Assembly (NCBI GenBank): GCA_017419065.1
Contig: JAFOMB010000007.1
Coordinates: 1 to 29,287 of the forward strand
Direction: 5' to 3'
DNA from: Erysipelotrichaceae bacterium
GTDB taxonomy: Bacteria; Bacillota_I; Bacilli_A; Erysipelotrichales; Erysipelotrichaceae
DNA: 29,287 nucleotides
The notes below the pieces were generated by a model. That model was not told the DNA's origin. It worked only from the letters and a program-made list of their open reading frames with translations, and made no database searches. The position numbers and the translations under genes were made by a program. Shown piece by piece: positions 1 to 7,492 of the stretch. Positions within the stretch are counted from its first letter, which is position 1; each line of letters opens with the position of its first letter.

Positions 1-1
1 A

Positions 2-598
2 CTGAGAGAAGGCAAGAACATCGCCCTGGTATCGGATGCGGGCTATCCGCTGATCTCCGATCCGGGCTACGTCCTGGTACAGCGTCTCATTGAAGAAGGT
101 CTGCCGTTTACGATCGCCGGTTCCAACAACGCCGCTCTTTCTGCCTTATTGGGATCGGGACTGGATACCACCCACTATCTCTTCTACGGTTTCCTCAACA
201 GTAAGCCTTCCGCTGCGAAGAAACAGCTGGAAGAGCTGAAGGACTTCCCGTACACTCTGATCTTCTATGAAGCTCCGCACCGCATCCTGAAGACGTTGGC
301 TCTCATGAAAGAAGTGCTGGGAGAGAGAAATGCCTGTATCGCCAGGGAACTCTCCAAGGTCCATGAAGAATACATTCGGGGAAGCTTCAGCGAGCTCCTG
401 AAGAAGGAGGAATATCGCGGGGAGATCGCCCTGGTCGTGGAAGGAAAGAAGAAGGAAGCTGAAGATGTAGAGGAGCTCTTACGGCAGGTCCGTGAACTGA
501 CAGACAAAGGCATGCGTCTGAAAGAGGCCTGTGAAAAGGTCTCCAAAGGCACTTCCTATTCAAAAAATCAACTGTATACGCTTTCCGCAAAAGAATGA
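2..598 (+). CDS. rsmI: 16S rRNA (cytidine-2'-O)-methyltransferase RsmI, 5'-truncated by the window edge
   Basis: This is the C-terminal 198 residues of a tetrapyrrole-methylase-fold protein, open from the first base of the window. Family knowledge: RsmI uses SAM to 2'-O-methylate C1402 of 16S rRNA in the decoding centre. Visible motifs are VSDAGYPLISDPGY, matching the VSDAGxPxISDPG loop, then AGSNNAALSALLGSGL, matching the family's PGxNAAxxALxxSGL segment, and YEAPHRI. The middle letter of DAG-Y-P varies among RsmI proteins, so I do not treat it as damage. The C-terminal region (from about 425) is the usual charged small domain. The stop codon lies inside the terminator hairpin that separates it from pyk. 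Confidence 0.9.
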   Translation: MREGKNIALVSDAGYPLISDPGYVLVQRLIEEGLPFTIAGSNNAALSALLGSGLDTTHYLFYGFLNSKPSAAKKQLEELKDFPYTLIFYEAPHRILKTLALMKEVLGERNACIARELSKVHEEYIRGSFSELLKKEEYRGEIALVVEGKKKEAEDVEELLRQVRELTDKGMRLKEACEKVSKGTSYSKNQLYTLSAKE

Positions 599-618
599 GT
601 GATCATTCTTTTTGTTTT
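589..618 (+). terminator. Intrinsic terminator of rsmI
   Basis: A perfect 10-bp stem (AAAAGAATGA, 589-598, with TCATTCTTTT, 603-612) has a GTGA loop and runs into TTGTTTT. The rsmI stop TGA (596-598) is the top of the 5' arm. The stem is AT-rich, so efficiency is uncertain. Confidence 0.75.
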
Positions 619-619
619 G

Positions 620-650
620 TGGTAATATTGATGGGAATCTTTAAGGAGGT
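620..650 (+). promoter_or_regulatory. Extended -10 promoter and RBS of pyk
   Basis: TGG-TAATAT (620-628) reads as an extended -10 element. No good -35 is visible because that region is the rsmI terminator. AAGGAGGT (643-650) is a near-perfect Shine-Dalgarno six bases before ATG 657. Confidence 0.6.
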
Positions 651-656
651 AAACTT

Positions 657-2075
657 ATGGTCAGAAAACAGACTAAAATCATCTGTACGATGGGACCTGC
701 CAGTAATTCCAGCGAGATGATCGTGAAGATGGCGAAGGAAGGCATGAATATTGCCAGGATCAACTTCTCTCATGGTACCAATGAGGAACATCAGGCTTTA
801 GTGGAACGCATCCGTCAATGCGAAGAAGATAACGATATCAATGTAGGCATCATGTTCGATACGAGAGGTCCGGAGATCCGTCTCGGGGACTTCGAGAATG
901 AAGTGGAACAGTATGTGATCGGCGATATCGTAACGATCCAGAGAGAAGATATCCTCGGCACCCATGACCGTTTCACGATCCAGTGCAAGGAATTATTCGA
1001 TGATATCAAGGAAGGGGACTACATCTTAGTCAATGACGGCAAGCAGAAGCTCACTGTCTTAACGAATGATAAGAATGAGATGACCTGCCGTGTAGAAGTC
1101 AACGGTCCTCTGGCATCCCACAAGGGCTGCAATGTCCCGGGTGTCAAGCTCACGATGCCGTTCATCTCTGCCAGAGACAGAGAAGATATCCGTTTCGCCT
1201 GCGAGATGAACTGCGACTTCATCGCCGCTTCCTTTGTGAGAAGAGCAGAGGATGTCCGGGCGATCCGCAAGATCATCACCGAGATGGGAAGACCGAAGAT
1301 CAACATCATCGCCAAGATCGAGAATCAGGAAGGCTATGAGAACATCGAAGAGATCATCGAAGCAGCCGACGGCGTCATGGTCGCCAGAGGAGACCTCGGT
1401 GTCGAGATCAACCCGGGTCTGGTCCCTGTCTATCAGAAGGCCATGATCAAGGCTGCCAACAAGGCCGGCAAGCCGGCGATCGTCGCCACGCACATGCTGG
1501 ACTCGATGACCAACAACCCGTTATGTACGAGAGCTGAAGCATCCGATGTCGCCAACGCGATCTTAGACGGCGCAGACGGCGTCATGCTGTCACAGGAGAC
1601 CGCTGTCGGTCTTTATCCGCTTGACTGTGTCCGTACGATGGCAGAGATCGCCTCGGAAGCCGAGAAGATCATCCCGTACCGCTATATCCTCGATACGGCC
1701 CGCCGTTCCAGCAACAGGACCATCCAGGACGCGATCGGTATCGCCATCTCTGAAGCGACGCAGACCCTCAACATCGCCGGTATCGTCGTCTTCACCCAGG
1801 GCGGCACGACGGCCAGACGTATCTCCAAGTACCGTCCGGCTGTACCGATCTATGCGGTCACTTTCACCAAGAGCACGCTGCACAAGCTCGAGTCCTACTG
1901 GGGCGTCAAGCCGATCTTCTCCCGTATCCAGAACGAGATGACCAACGATGACGAACTCGCTTCTTCTGTCGCCAAGACAGAGGGCATCAAGCCGGGAAGT
2001 CTCATCATCATCTCCGCCGGATATCCGACAGGAGAAGGCAGTGCGAACTTCATGAAGATCGTCGAAGTAAAGTAA
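657..2075 (+). CDS. pyk: Pyruvate kinase
   Basis: It converts phosphoenolpyruvate and ADP to pyruvate and ATP, the last glycolytic step, in the cytoplasm. The 472 aa match the usual length of bacterial enzymes without the extra C-terminal PEP-utiliser domain. The N-terminus (RKQTKIICTMGPAS, then NIARINFSHG) is typical. The active-site signature IIAKIENQEG followed by VMVARGDLGVEI carries the catalytic Lys and metal-binding Glu/Asp. The region after it (MLDSM, TRAEASDVANAILDGADGVM, LSQETA) is conserved, though LSQETA replaces the commoner LSGETA. The B domain sits between, about residues 70-170. ATG 657 is fixed by the strong RBS. It appears monocistronic, with its own promoter and terminator. 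Codon use is strongly biased (many ATC, CTC, GTC), as expected for a highly expressed gene. Confidence 0.97.
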   Translation: MVRKQTKIICTMGPASNSSEMIVKMAKEGMNIARINFSHGTNEEHQALVERIRQCEEDNDINVGIMFDTRGPEIRLGDFENEVEQYVIGDIVTIQREDILGTHDRFTIQCKELFDDIKEGDYILVNDGKQKLTVLTNDKNEMTCRVEVNGPLASHKGCNVPGVKLTMPFISARDREDIRFACEMNCDFIAASFVRRAEDVRAIRKIITEMGRPKINIIAKIENQEGYENIEEIIEAADGVMVARGDLGVEINPGLVPVYQKAMIKAANKAGKPAIVATHMLDSMTNNPLCTRAEASDVANAILDGADGVMLSQETAVGLYPLDCVRTMAEIASEAEKIIPYRYILDTARRSSNRTIQDAIGIAISEATQTLNIAGIVVFTQGGTTARRISKYRPAVPIYAVTFTKSTLHKLESYWGVKPIFSRIQNEMTNDDELASSVAKTEGIKPGSLIIISAGYPTGEGSANFMKIVEVK

Positions 2076-2096
2076 GTGGAAACACTTACTTTTTTC
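2069..2096 (+). terminator. Intrinsic terminator of pyk
   Basis: A 10-bp stem (AAAGTAAGTG, 2069-2078, with CACTTACTTT, 2083-2092) has a GAAA tetraloop and a run of T from 2090. The pyk stop TAA (2073-2075) lies within the 5' arm. Confidence 0.85.
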
Positions 2097-2097
2097 T

Positions 2098-2112
2098 TAT
2101 AATGAAAGTATG
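2098..2112 (+). promoter_or_regulatory. Leaderless-type promoter of the metallo-hydrolase gene
   Basis: TATAAT (2098-2103) is followed by exactly six bases (GAAAGT) and the ATG at 2110. A start site seven bases after the hexamer would fall on the ATG itself. There is no Shine-Dalgarno. The -35 region overlaps the pyk terminator and is poor. Confidence 0.65.
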
Positions 2113-2916
2113 AAAATCTGTCTGCTCTGCGACAATAAGACGATCATCGATTCCTACTATCTGGGAGAACCGGCTTTTTCCTTATACATCGAAGAAGGGG
2201 GAAAGAAGATCCTCTTCGATACCGGCTATTCCGATGTCTTTTTGAAGAATGCGGAGAAGATGGGCATCGATCTGAAGAGCCTTGACTGCCTGGTGTTTTC
2301 CCATGGCCACAATGACCATACCGGCGGTCTGAAGTATCTGCTTCCCTATCTGAAGGATGTGATCCTGGTAACCCATCCGGACTGCTTTGAGGAGAAGTGG
2401 GATGAAGGCCTTCCGGTGGGATCGCCTTTATCCATTGAAGAGATCGGAGAACATGTAAAAGAACTTCGTCTCACAAAAGAAGTCTGTCCTCTTACGGAGA
2501 AGCTCTTCTATCTCGGAGAGATCCCGCGCATCCACGGCTTTGAAGACAACACCGTGGGATTCCGTATTATTGATGGAGAAAAGGAGCCTGACCGCTGTCT
2601 CGATGACAGTGCTTTAGCCTATGACGGCGAAGACGGTCTGGTGATCATCAGCGGCTGTGCCCATTCCGGGATCGTGAATATCGTCGATCAGGCGTGCAGG
2701 ATCACCGGGAAGACCCATATACAGGCCCTGCTGGGAGGCTTCCATCTGCTGAAAGAAGATGAGAGAAGCATCGAGACGGTAAAACATCTCAAGGACAGGG
2801 ATATCGATGTCTGCTACCCATGTCACTGCGTTTCCTTTATCAGTATGTACAGGATGCGGGAAGCCGGAATGGATGTCCGGGAAACAGGTGTCGGCATGAA
2901 GTTGGAATGGCGGTAG
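2110..2916 (+). CDS. MBL-fold metal-dependent hydrolase (COG1237-like)
   Basis: A cytoplasmic metallo-beta-lactamase-superfamily enzyme of 268 aa. The metal-binding HxHxDH motif is intact (SHGHNDH, residues 64-70). Further ligand candidates are H185 (SGCAHSGIVN), H212 (LGGFHLL) and H239 (CYPCHC). The GCxHxGIVN and GGFHL boxes are typical of the COG1237 group, which includes enzymes annotated as dihydropterin-ribofuranosylaminobenzene phosphate synthases in archaea. The true substrate in bacteria is generally unknown and I do not assign one. It stands alone between the pyk terminator and the aldolase. The start is unusual: no RBS, and a -10 box positioned so that the mRNA would begin at the ATG. 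Confidence 0.88.
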   Translation: MKICLLCDNKTIIDSYYLGEPAFSLYIEEGGKKILFDTGYSDVFLKNAEKMGIDLKSLDCLVFSHGHNDHTGGLKYLLPYLKDVILVTHPDCFEEKWDEGLPVGSPLSIEEIGEHVKELRLTKEVCPLTEKLFYLGEIPRIHGFEDNTVGFRIIDGEKEPDRCLDDSALAYDGEDGLVIISGCAHSGIVNIVDQACRITGKTHIQALLGGFHLLKEDERSIETVKHLKDRDIDVCYPCHCVSFISMYRMREAGMDVRETGVGMKLEWR

Positions 2917-2931
2917 AAGGCCGCTTTTCTT
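2910..2931 (+). terminator. Possible weak terminator after the metallo-hydrolase gene
   Basis: A short GCGG/CCGC stem (2910-2913, 2921-2924) is followed by TTTTCTT. Only four to five base pairs form, so this is tentative. Confidence 0.35.
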
Positions 2932-3033
2932 GTATAGAAAAGTGAACAGATGTGTATGATGTTCCGGAAGGGAAAAAAGAGACTGAAAAAGTTGTATCAT
3001 GAAGACGGATAAAGTAACAGGAGGGAAAAGGTA

Positions 3034-3930
3034 ATGTTAGTATCCATGAAAGAGATCTGTGCTCATGCCAGAGAAGGCCATTATGGCGTTCCAGCTCTGA
3101 CCAGCGGCAATGAACACATCGTCCGTTCTGCTATCGAAGCTGCAGAAGAAAAGAATTCTCCGCTGATTTTATTATGTAATGTGAAAGCTCCGGACTTCCA
3201 GTACTTAGGCAAGGTCATCAACGACTTAGCTGCCAAGTCCAGAGTTCCGGTCGCTGCGATCCTCGACCACGGTCCGGATTACGCTTCCGCTGTCAACGCT
3301 GTCAAGGCGAACCTGACAGATATCATGATCGACAAGTCCTCTGAACCATACGAAGTCAACGTCGCAGAAACCAAGAAGGTCTGTGAACTGGCTCACGCTG
3401 CCGGCATGTATGTCGAAGCAGAATTAGGCCATGTCGGAAACGCTGACAACTATGATGAAGATGGTCATACAGCATTCACAGAGCCGGAAATGGCTGTCAA
3501 GTTCGTTGAAGAGACAGGATGTGACTTCCTGGCTGTCGCTGTCGGTACTGCTCATGGTCAGTATCCGAAGGGCATGAAGCCGGAGATCCAGTTCGAACTC
3601 CTCAAGGAATTAAGAGAAAAGGTTCCGGTACCGCTCGTATTACACGGTGGATCCGGTTCCGGTGATGACAACATCGCTGAAGCATGCCGTTTAGGTATCA
3701 CGAAAGTCAACCTCGCTAACGACCTGTACCAGGGATGCATCAAGGAAGTCCTCGAACACGACTGGAGCAGCGGCTGGGCAGCTTATGGATTCTACGGCGT
3801 CGTCGCAGAAGGCTATAAGAAAGTTGCCAGACATTACTTCGATGTCTGCGGTTCTACCGGCAAGGCATGGGAATGCTCTCCGAAGGGTCTGACTTCCAAG
3901 ACAGAAACAGAAACTGTTAAAGAAGGTTAA
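3034..3930 (+). CDS. Class II fructose-bisphosphate aldolase family protein
   Basis: A zinc-dependent class II aldolase of 298 aa. This family cleaves fructose-1,6-bisphosphate or tagatose-1,6-bisphosphate to dihydroxyacetone phosphate and glyceraldehyde 3-phosphate. Seen directly: the DHG motif (D78-H79, catalytic Asp and zinc His), EAELGHVGN (127-136), zinc ligands H174 (GTAHGQYP) and H204 (LHGGSGSG), and the phosphate-binding KVNLAND loop. The usual form of that loop ends in xxTD, so KVNLAND is a mild variant. ATG 3034 has AGGAGGG upstream. Sequence alone does not separate FbaA from GatY/KbaY-type enzymes. Its very biased codon use, like pyk, suggests high expression and favours the glycolytic FBP aldolase. 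A strong terminator follows. Confidence 0.92.
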   Translation: MLVSMKEICAHAREGHYGVPALTSGNEHIVRSAIEAAEEKNSPLILLCNVKAPDFQYLGKVINDLAAKSRVPVAAILDHGPDYASAVNAVKANLTDIMIDKSSEPYEVNVAETKKVCELAHAAGMYVEAELGHVGNADNYDEDGHTAFTEPEMAVKFVEETGCDFLAVAVGTAHGQYPKGMKPEIQFELLKELREKVPVPLVLHGGSGSGDDNIAEACRLGITKVNLANDLYQGCIKEVLEHDWSSGWAAYGFYGVVAEGYKKVARHYFDVCGSTGKAWECSPKGLTSKTETETVKEG

Positions 3931-3937
3931 TGATGAT

Positions 3938-3967
3938 AAGGCGGACAGATGTCCGCCTTTTCTTTTT
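3938..3967 (+). terminator. Intrinsic terminator of the aldolase gene
   Basis: The stem AAGGCGGAC (3938-3946) pairs with GTCCGCCTT (3951-3959) around an AGAT loop, followed by TTCTTTTT. GC-rich and convincing. Confidence 0.92.
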
Positions 3968-4030
3968 GATCAAATGACATGACGTACCTGTGCCTGGCAT
4001 TCCCTGTTTTCTTTTGAAGGAAGAACCCAT

Positions 4031-4053
4031 TATACTGAAAGAGTCAGGAGGAG
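4031..4053 (+). promoter_or_regulatory. -10 element and RBS of the aldo/keto reductase gene
   Basis: TATACT (4031-4036) is followed by GAAAG, the same initial bases seen in several leaderless starts here. In this case AGGAGGAG (4046-4053) supplies a normal RBS before ATG 4060. Confidence 0.5.
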
Positions 4054-4059
4054 ATCTTT

Positions 4060-5088
4060 ATGCATGATATCACACTGGGAAGCACCGGGATCACAGTCGT
4101 ACAGAACTGTTTTGGGGCTCTGCCGATACAGAGAAGAGATAAGGAAACAGCGGTGAAGATCCTGCGCAGGGCCTATGAAGGCGGCATGCGTCTGTTCGAT
4201 ACCGCCAGAGCCTATACCGATTCCGAGGAGAAGCTCGGGGAAGCCCTGAAGATCTATCCGCGGGATAGCTACTACATCACGACAAAGACGACAGCCAAGA
4301 CACCGGAAGGCTTCTGGAAGGATCTGGAGACTTCTTTAGAGAAGCTGCAGACTTCCTATATCGATGTCTATCAGTTCCACATGGTCAAACAGTGCTGGAA
4401 GCCTGGGGATGGCAGCGGGATGTATGAATGCATGGAGGAAGCCAAGAAGCAGGGAAAGATCCGTCATATCGGCGTCACGACCCATCTGGTACAGATCGCG
4501 GAAGAGATCATTGAAAGCGGACTGTATGAGACCCTGCAGTACCCTATGAGCTACATTTCCCTGGATAGAGAGATAGATCTCGTAGGGAAGTGTAAAGAGA
4601 AAAACATGGGTTTCATCTGTATGAAATCTTTGGCCGGAGGTCTTTTGACGAATACGGAAGCGATGACAGCCTTTGTCTCGCAGTTCGACAACGCGGCACC
4701 GATCTGGGGCATCCAGAAGGAAGAAGAACTGGAAGAATGGCTCTCCTATATGGATAAGGAAGTCAGTATGACAGAGGAGATACGCTCCTTCATCGAGAAG
4801 GAGAAGAAGGAACTCTCCGGAGACTTCTGCCGGGGATGCGGCTATTGTCTGCCGTGTCCTGTCGACATCGAGATCAACAATTCCGCCAGAATGTCTCAAT
4901 TGATACGCCGTTCTCCGTCCGAGGGATATCTCTCGCCGGCATGGCAGGAGAAGATGATGCGGATCGAAAGCTGTCTGCACTGCTATCAGTGTGCTTCGAG
5001 ATGTCCGTATGGTCTGGATACACCGAAGCTGCTGGAAAAGAACCTCGAGGATTATAAAAAGATCCTCAGCGGTGAAGTAAAAATCTGA
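4060..5088 (+). CDS. Aldo/keto reductase with C-terminal 4Fe-4S ferredoxin domain
   Basis: An NADPH-type oxidoreductase of 342 aa. The N-terminal TIM barrel shows the AKR tetrad: Asp and Tyr in FDTARAYTDSEEKLG, Lys in YITTKT, and His in YQFHMV. The C-terminal ~90 residues carry two cysteine clusters, CRGCGYCLPCPVDI and CLHCYQCASRCPYG, expected to bind iron-sulfur clusters. The combination is a known anaerobe-associated AKR subgroup (COG1453-like). The physiological substrate is not known to me. It is transcribed alone and converges on the kinase gene, sharing a bidirectional terminator. Start chosen from the RBS at 4046. Confidence 0.92.
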   Translation: MHDITLGSTGITVVQNCFGALPIQRRDKETAVKILRRAYEGGMRLFDTARAYTDSEEKLGEALKIYPRDSYYITTKTTAKTPEGFWKDLETSLEKLQTSYIDVYQFHMVKQCWKPGDGSGMYECMEEAKKQGKIRHIGVTTHLVQIAEEIIESGLYETLQYPMSYISLDREIDLVGKCKEKNMGFICMKSLAGGLLTNTEAMTAFVSQFDNAAPIWGIQKEEELEEWLSYMDKEVSMTEEIRSFIEKEKKELSGDFCRGCGYCLPCPVDIEINNSARMSQLIRRSPSEGYLSPAWQEKMMRIESCLHCYQCASRCPYGLDTPKLLEKNLEDYKKILSGEVKI

Positions 5089-5116
5089 AAAAGCCCTTGA
5101 AGGGCTTTTATTTTAC
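5088..5116. terminator. Bidirectional terminator between convergent genes
   Basis: AAAAGCCCT (5089-5097) pairs with AGGGCTTTT (5101-5109) with a TGA loop. T runs follow on both strands (TTTTATTTT on +, and the AAAAA at 5088-5092 read on -). It serves the aldo/keto reductase gene (+) and the kinase gene (-), whose TAA stop (5108-5110) is partly inside the stem. Confidence 0.88.
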
Positions 5117-6763
5117 GATGGCGGAACCGCCTATGAATTCCCGGATGATGGAGTTGTTGACGATGAGATCGTCATCCTCGATGGAACAGACGAAGTTCAG
5201 GTATCCCAGCATCCTCTGGGCCTCCGCGTATTCCGGTTCTTCACGTTTGATATCCAGAAGCAGGGCTTCCGCGTACTTCTTGAGAACAGGCAGTTCATAG
5301 ATGCAGTTGGAGTTGAAGAAAGCATCAGCTTCTCTTGAAAGAGGGAAGATGTTGTTGTCTTCACCGGCTCTCACCTTCGGCCAGTCGCGCAGGGTATCCC
5401 GGGCAGATCTTCCCCGGAACTGGTAATCTCTCACCAGTCTTCTCAGCATCCTCGCATCCGTCGTCGGGAAGCGGTTGATGCGGTCCAGGGAGACCGGGGA
5501 GAACGGAGAGATGTAGATCTTGTATTTGGTGTCATCGGGGATGCCTTCCGTGAGCTTCGGATTGAGTCCGTGGATGCCTTCGATGACGATGATGGTATTC
5601 TCATCGATCTTGGTGATCCTCGTTCCGAAGATCTTCTTTCCCTGGATGAAGTCAAAGGCCGGGATATCAGTCTTCTCGCCTTTGAGAAGCTTGTTCATAT
5701 CGGAAGTGAAGAGGGCGGTATCGACAGCGTTGATACTTTCAAAGTCCTTCTCCCCGTTTTCATCCAGAGGTGTCTCATCTCTCTCCAGGAAGTAATCGTC
5801 TGTTCCCAGGTAGAGGGTCTTCTTTCCGTTGGCTCTTAACTGGATGCAGAGTCTTTTCGCGAAGGTGGTCTTGCCGCTGGAGGACGGTCCGCAGATGAGG
5901 ACGATCCTGTCCTTTCTCCGGATGATGTCATCAGAGAGCTCATTGATGCGCTTGTTGTGAAGGGCTTCCTGCAGGAGGAAGAGGTCTTCGTGGTCTTCTC
6001 CGGCTTTCTCATTCATATCGGAGATGTACTTGATCCCGGTGATGTGTCCCCAGTTGTAGGTCTGACGGAAGGCATCGTAGAGGATCTCTTCGTCATTGAA
6101 CGGCATGAGGGCTGTCGGACTCTTCTGATGCGGGAAGCGTAAGAGAAGTCCGTGCTTGTATTTGCGCAGTTCAAAATACTGGAGGTAGGAAGTAGAAGGA
6201 ACGGCCAGGGAGTAGAAGATGAGCTTCTCATCTGCCAGGGAGTAGATCGTCAGATCCTGTATCTTCGGCAGGGTCTTCAGGATCTTGTAGGTCTCCTGCT
6301 GTCCCAGTTCCCGGGCGATCTTCATCGTGTCTTTCCTCTTGCGATAGACCTTGACGATCGGGATGTCCTCATAGACGAGCTTCCACATCTCCTCTTCGAT
6401 CTGTTTCAGATCCTCCTCATCGAGTTCTCTGCTGGTGGTGATGTAGAGACCCTTGTTGAGGGAATTTCGCACGTTGAAACGGATCTTTTTCCCAAGGAGC
6501 GTATGAAGGGCCTTGGAGAAAAGAAGGATGAGGGAATTCTGGTAGATCAGCCAGGTGGCCTGGTTTCTGAGGTCCAGGAATTCGATGGAACTGTCATGGG
6601 ATATCTGATGGGTCAGGGCCCGGTAGGCGTTGTCCAGCTTGCAGGCATAGATCGGATAAGGCATCTGATCCTTAAAGTCATTCAGGATATCTTCGACGCG
6701 GATCCCGAAAGGGCGTTCGATTGTCTGTTCAGATAAATTAGGTCCTTTTACAGTGATCTTCAT
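5108..6763 (-). CDS. Uridine-kinase-like nucleoside kinase with TGS and tRNA-synthetase-like N-terminal domains
   Basis: A 551-aa cytoplasmic protein. Residues about 1-60 resemble a TGS domain (KITVKG...). About 61-230 resemble the second additional domain of threonyl-tRNA synthetase. The rest is a P-loop kinase of the uridine kinase/phosphoribulokinase family with Walker A GPSSSGKTT (292-300), LGTDDYF and VIEGIHGLNP. This architecture is a recognised Firmicutes/Thermotoga family annotated as nucleoside kinase; its precise substrate is uncertain. I reject the longer frame that begins at 6883: the extra residues have no conserved character, whereas ATG 6763 has a TACAAT hexamer six bases upstream. 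No Shine-Dalgarno is present, so translation is probably leaderless. Confidence 0.9.
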   Translation of the reverse strand: MKITVKGPNLSEQTIERPFGIRVEDILNDFKDQMPYPIYACKLDNAYRALTHQISHDSSIEFLDLRNQATWLIYQNSLILLFSKALHTLLGKKIRFNVRNSLNKGLYITTSRELDEEDLKQIEEEMWKLVYEDIPIVKVYRKRKDTMKIARELGQQETYKILKTLPKIQDLTIYSLADEKLIFYSLAVPSTSYLQYFELRKYKHGLLLRFPHQKSPTALMPFNDEEILYDAFRQTYNWGHITGIKYISDMNEKAGEDHEDLFLLQEALHNKRINELSDDIIRRKDRIVLICGPSSSGKTTFAKRLCIQLRANGKKTLYLGTDDYFLERDETPLDENGEKDFESINAVDTALFTSDMNKLLKGEKTDIPAFDFIQGKKIFGTRITKIDENTIIVIEGIHGLNPKLTEGIPDDTKYKIYISPFSPVSLDRINRFPTTDARMLRRLVRDYQFRGRSARDTLRDWPKVRAGEDNNIFPLSREADAFFNSNCIYELPVLKKYAEALLLDIKREEPEYAEAQRMLGYLNFVCSIEDDDLIVNNSIIREFIGGSAIVK

Positions 6764-6775
6764 ACTCTTATTGTA
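6761..6775 (-). promoter_or_regulatory. Leaderless-type promoter of the nucleoside kinase gene
   Basis: On the - strand TACAAT (6775-6770) is followed by AAGAGT and ATG at 6763, giving the same six-base spacing as five other genes. No RBS. The upstream side is the U-tract of the neighbouring terminator. Confidence 0.6.
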
Positions 6776-6790
6776 CAATGATTCTCTATC

Positions 6791-6820
6791 AGGAAAAAGA
6801 AAAGCCGGTACATACCGGCT
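6791..6820 (-). terminator. Intrinsic terminator of the ECF S-component gene
   Basis: AGCCGGT/ACCGGCT (6820-6814 with 6809-6803) with a four-base loop is followed on the - strand by a T-rich stretch ending at 6791. The gene's stop TAG (6821-6819) is in the 5' arm. Confidence 0.87.
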
Positions 6821-7385
6821 AGTGTTCGATGTTGCGGAATGTCTTGTGCAGAGGGAGATAGAGAAGCACAGCGACGATGACACAGACGACGGCGTTGACG
6901 AAGGTGACCCCCGTACTCCAGGCGACCATGATCGTGGCAGCCTCGATACTCATGCGCAGGATAAACTTTTTATAGAGATAGCCGAAGACCGGATCGATCA
7001 CGACGTTGAATCCCAGGGCACAGATCGAAGAGATGAGGGTGATCCTGCGGATCTCCTTCGGATCGTCCTTTTCCTTCAGTTTCATCTTTTCCGCTGTTTT
7101 TCCGGCGATGAAGCCGATGGCGAATTTCATGAGGAACGTCTTTGGAGCCGAGAGGAGATAGCGCGGGTCCATGAGGTCGGCGATAGAAAGACCGACTGCT
7201 CCGGCGAGGCCTCCGTAATAAGGCCCTATCAGCCAGGCGGAGAGGACGACGACAGCGTTGGCGATGTGGATCGCGGTATTGGTGGTAGGTGATGTCGGGA
7301 TGGAGATCTTCCCATAGGCAAAGGCTACGTAGTTGATCGCCGCAAACATGACCGAGAGAGTCAGCAGACGAATTCTCTTATCCAT
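6819..7385 (-). CDS. ECF transporter S component
   Basis: A 188-aa polytopic membrane protein with about five to six hydrophobic segments. The segment beginning NTAIHIANAVVVLSAWLIG, followed by GPYYGGLAGAVG and ADLMDP, matches the hallmark of energy-coupling-factor S components of the COG4720/PF07155 type. These bind a vitamin or similar small molecule and dock to a shared EcfA/EcfA'/EcfT module, which is not in this window. The substrate cannot be read from sequence. No riboswitch-like structure fits in the short upstream region. GGGAGG on the - strand lies just before ATG 7385. It is transcribed divergently from the alcohol dehydrogenase gene. Confidence 0.83.
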   Translation of the reverse strand: MDKRIRLLTLSVMFAAINYVAFAYGKISIPTSPTTNTAIHIANAVVVLSAWLIGPYYGGLAGAVGLSIADLMDPRYLLSAPKTFLMKFAIGFIAGKTAEKMKLKEKDDPKEIRRITLISSICALGFNVVIDPVFGYLYKKFILRMSIEAATIMVAWSTGVTFVNAVVCVIVAVLLYLPLHKTFRNIEH

Positions 7386-7462
7386 AAAGTCCTCCCTTCT
7401 TGCATATAATATAATTCAGCTTTGGGAAAATGGGAAGGAAAGTTATCTGCGGAACCGGGGGA

Positions 7463-7486
7463 TGATATAATCGATTCAAAGAGGTA
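7463..7486 (+). promoter_or_regulatory. Extended -10 promoter and RBS of the alcohol dehydrogenase gene
   Basis: TGA-TATAAT (7463-7471) is a good extended -10. GAGGTAAG (7480-7487 region) serves as RBS for ATG 7493. Confidence 0.65.
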
Positions 7487-7492
7487 AGCCAG

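Noticed and set aside
6764..6883. Upstream extension of the nucleoside kinase to a start at 6883.
   Set aside because: It would run through the upstream gene's terminator and the predicted promoter, and the extra 40 residues have no family similarity.
6753..7292. Long + strand ORF opposite the ECF S-component gene.
   Set aside because: Its translation is low-complexity Asp/Arg-rich, a typical antisense shadow of a GC-biased membrane protein gene. It has no RBS and no recognisable domain.
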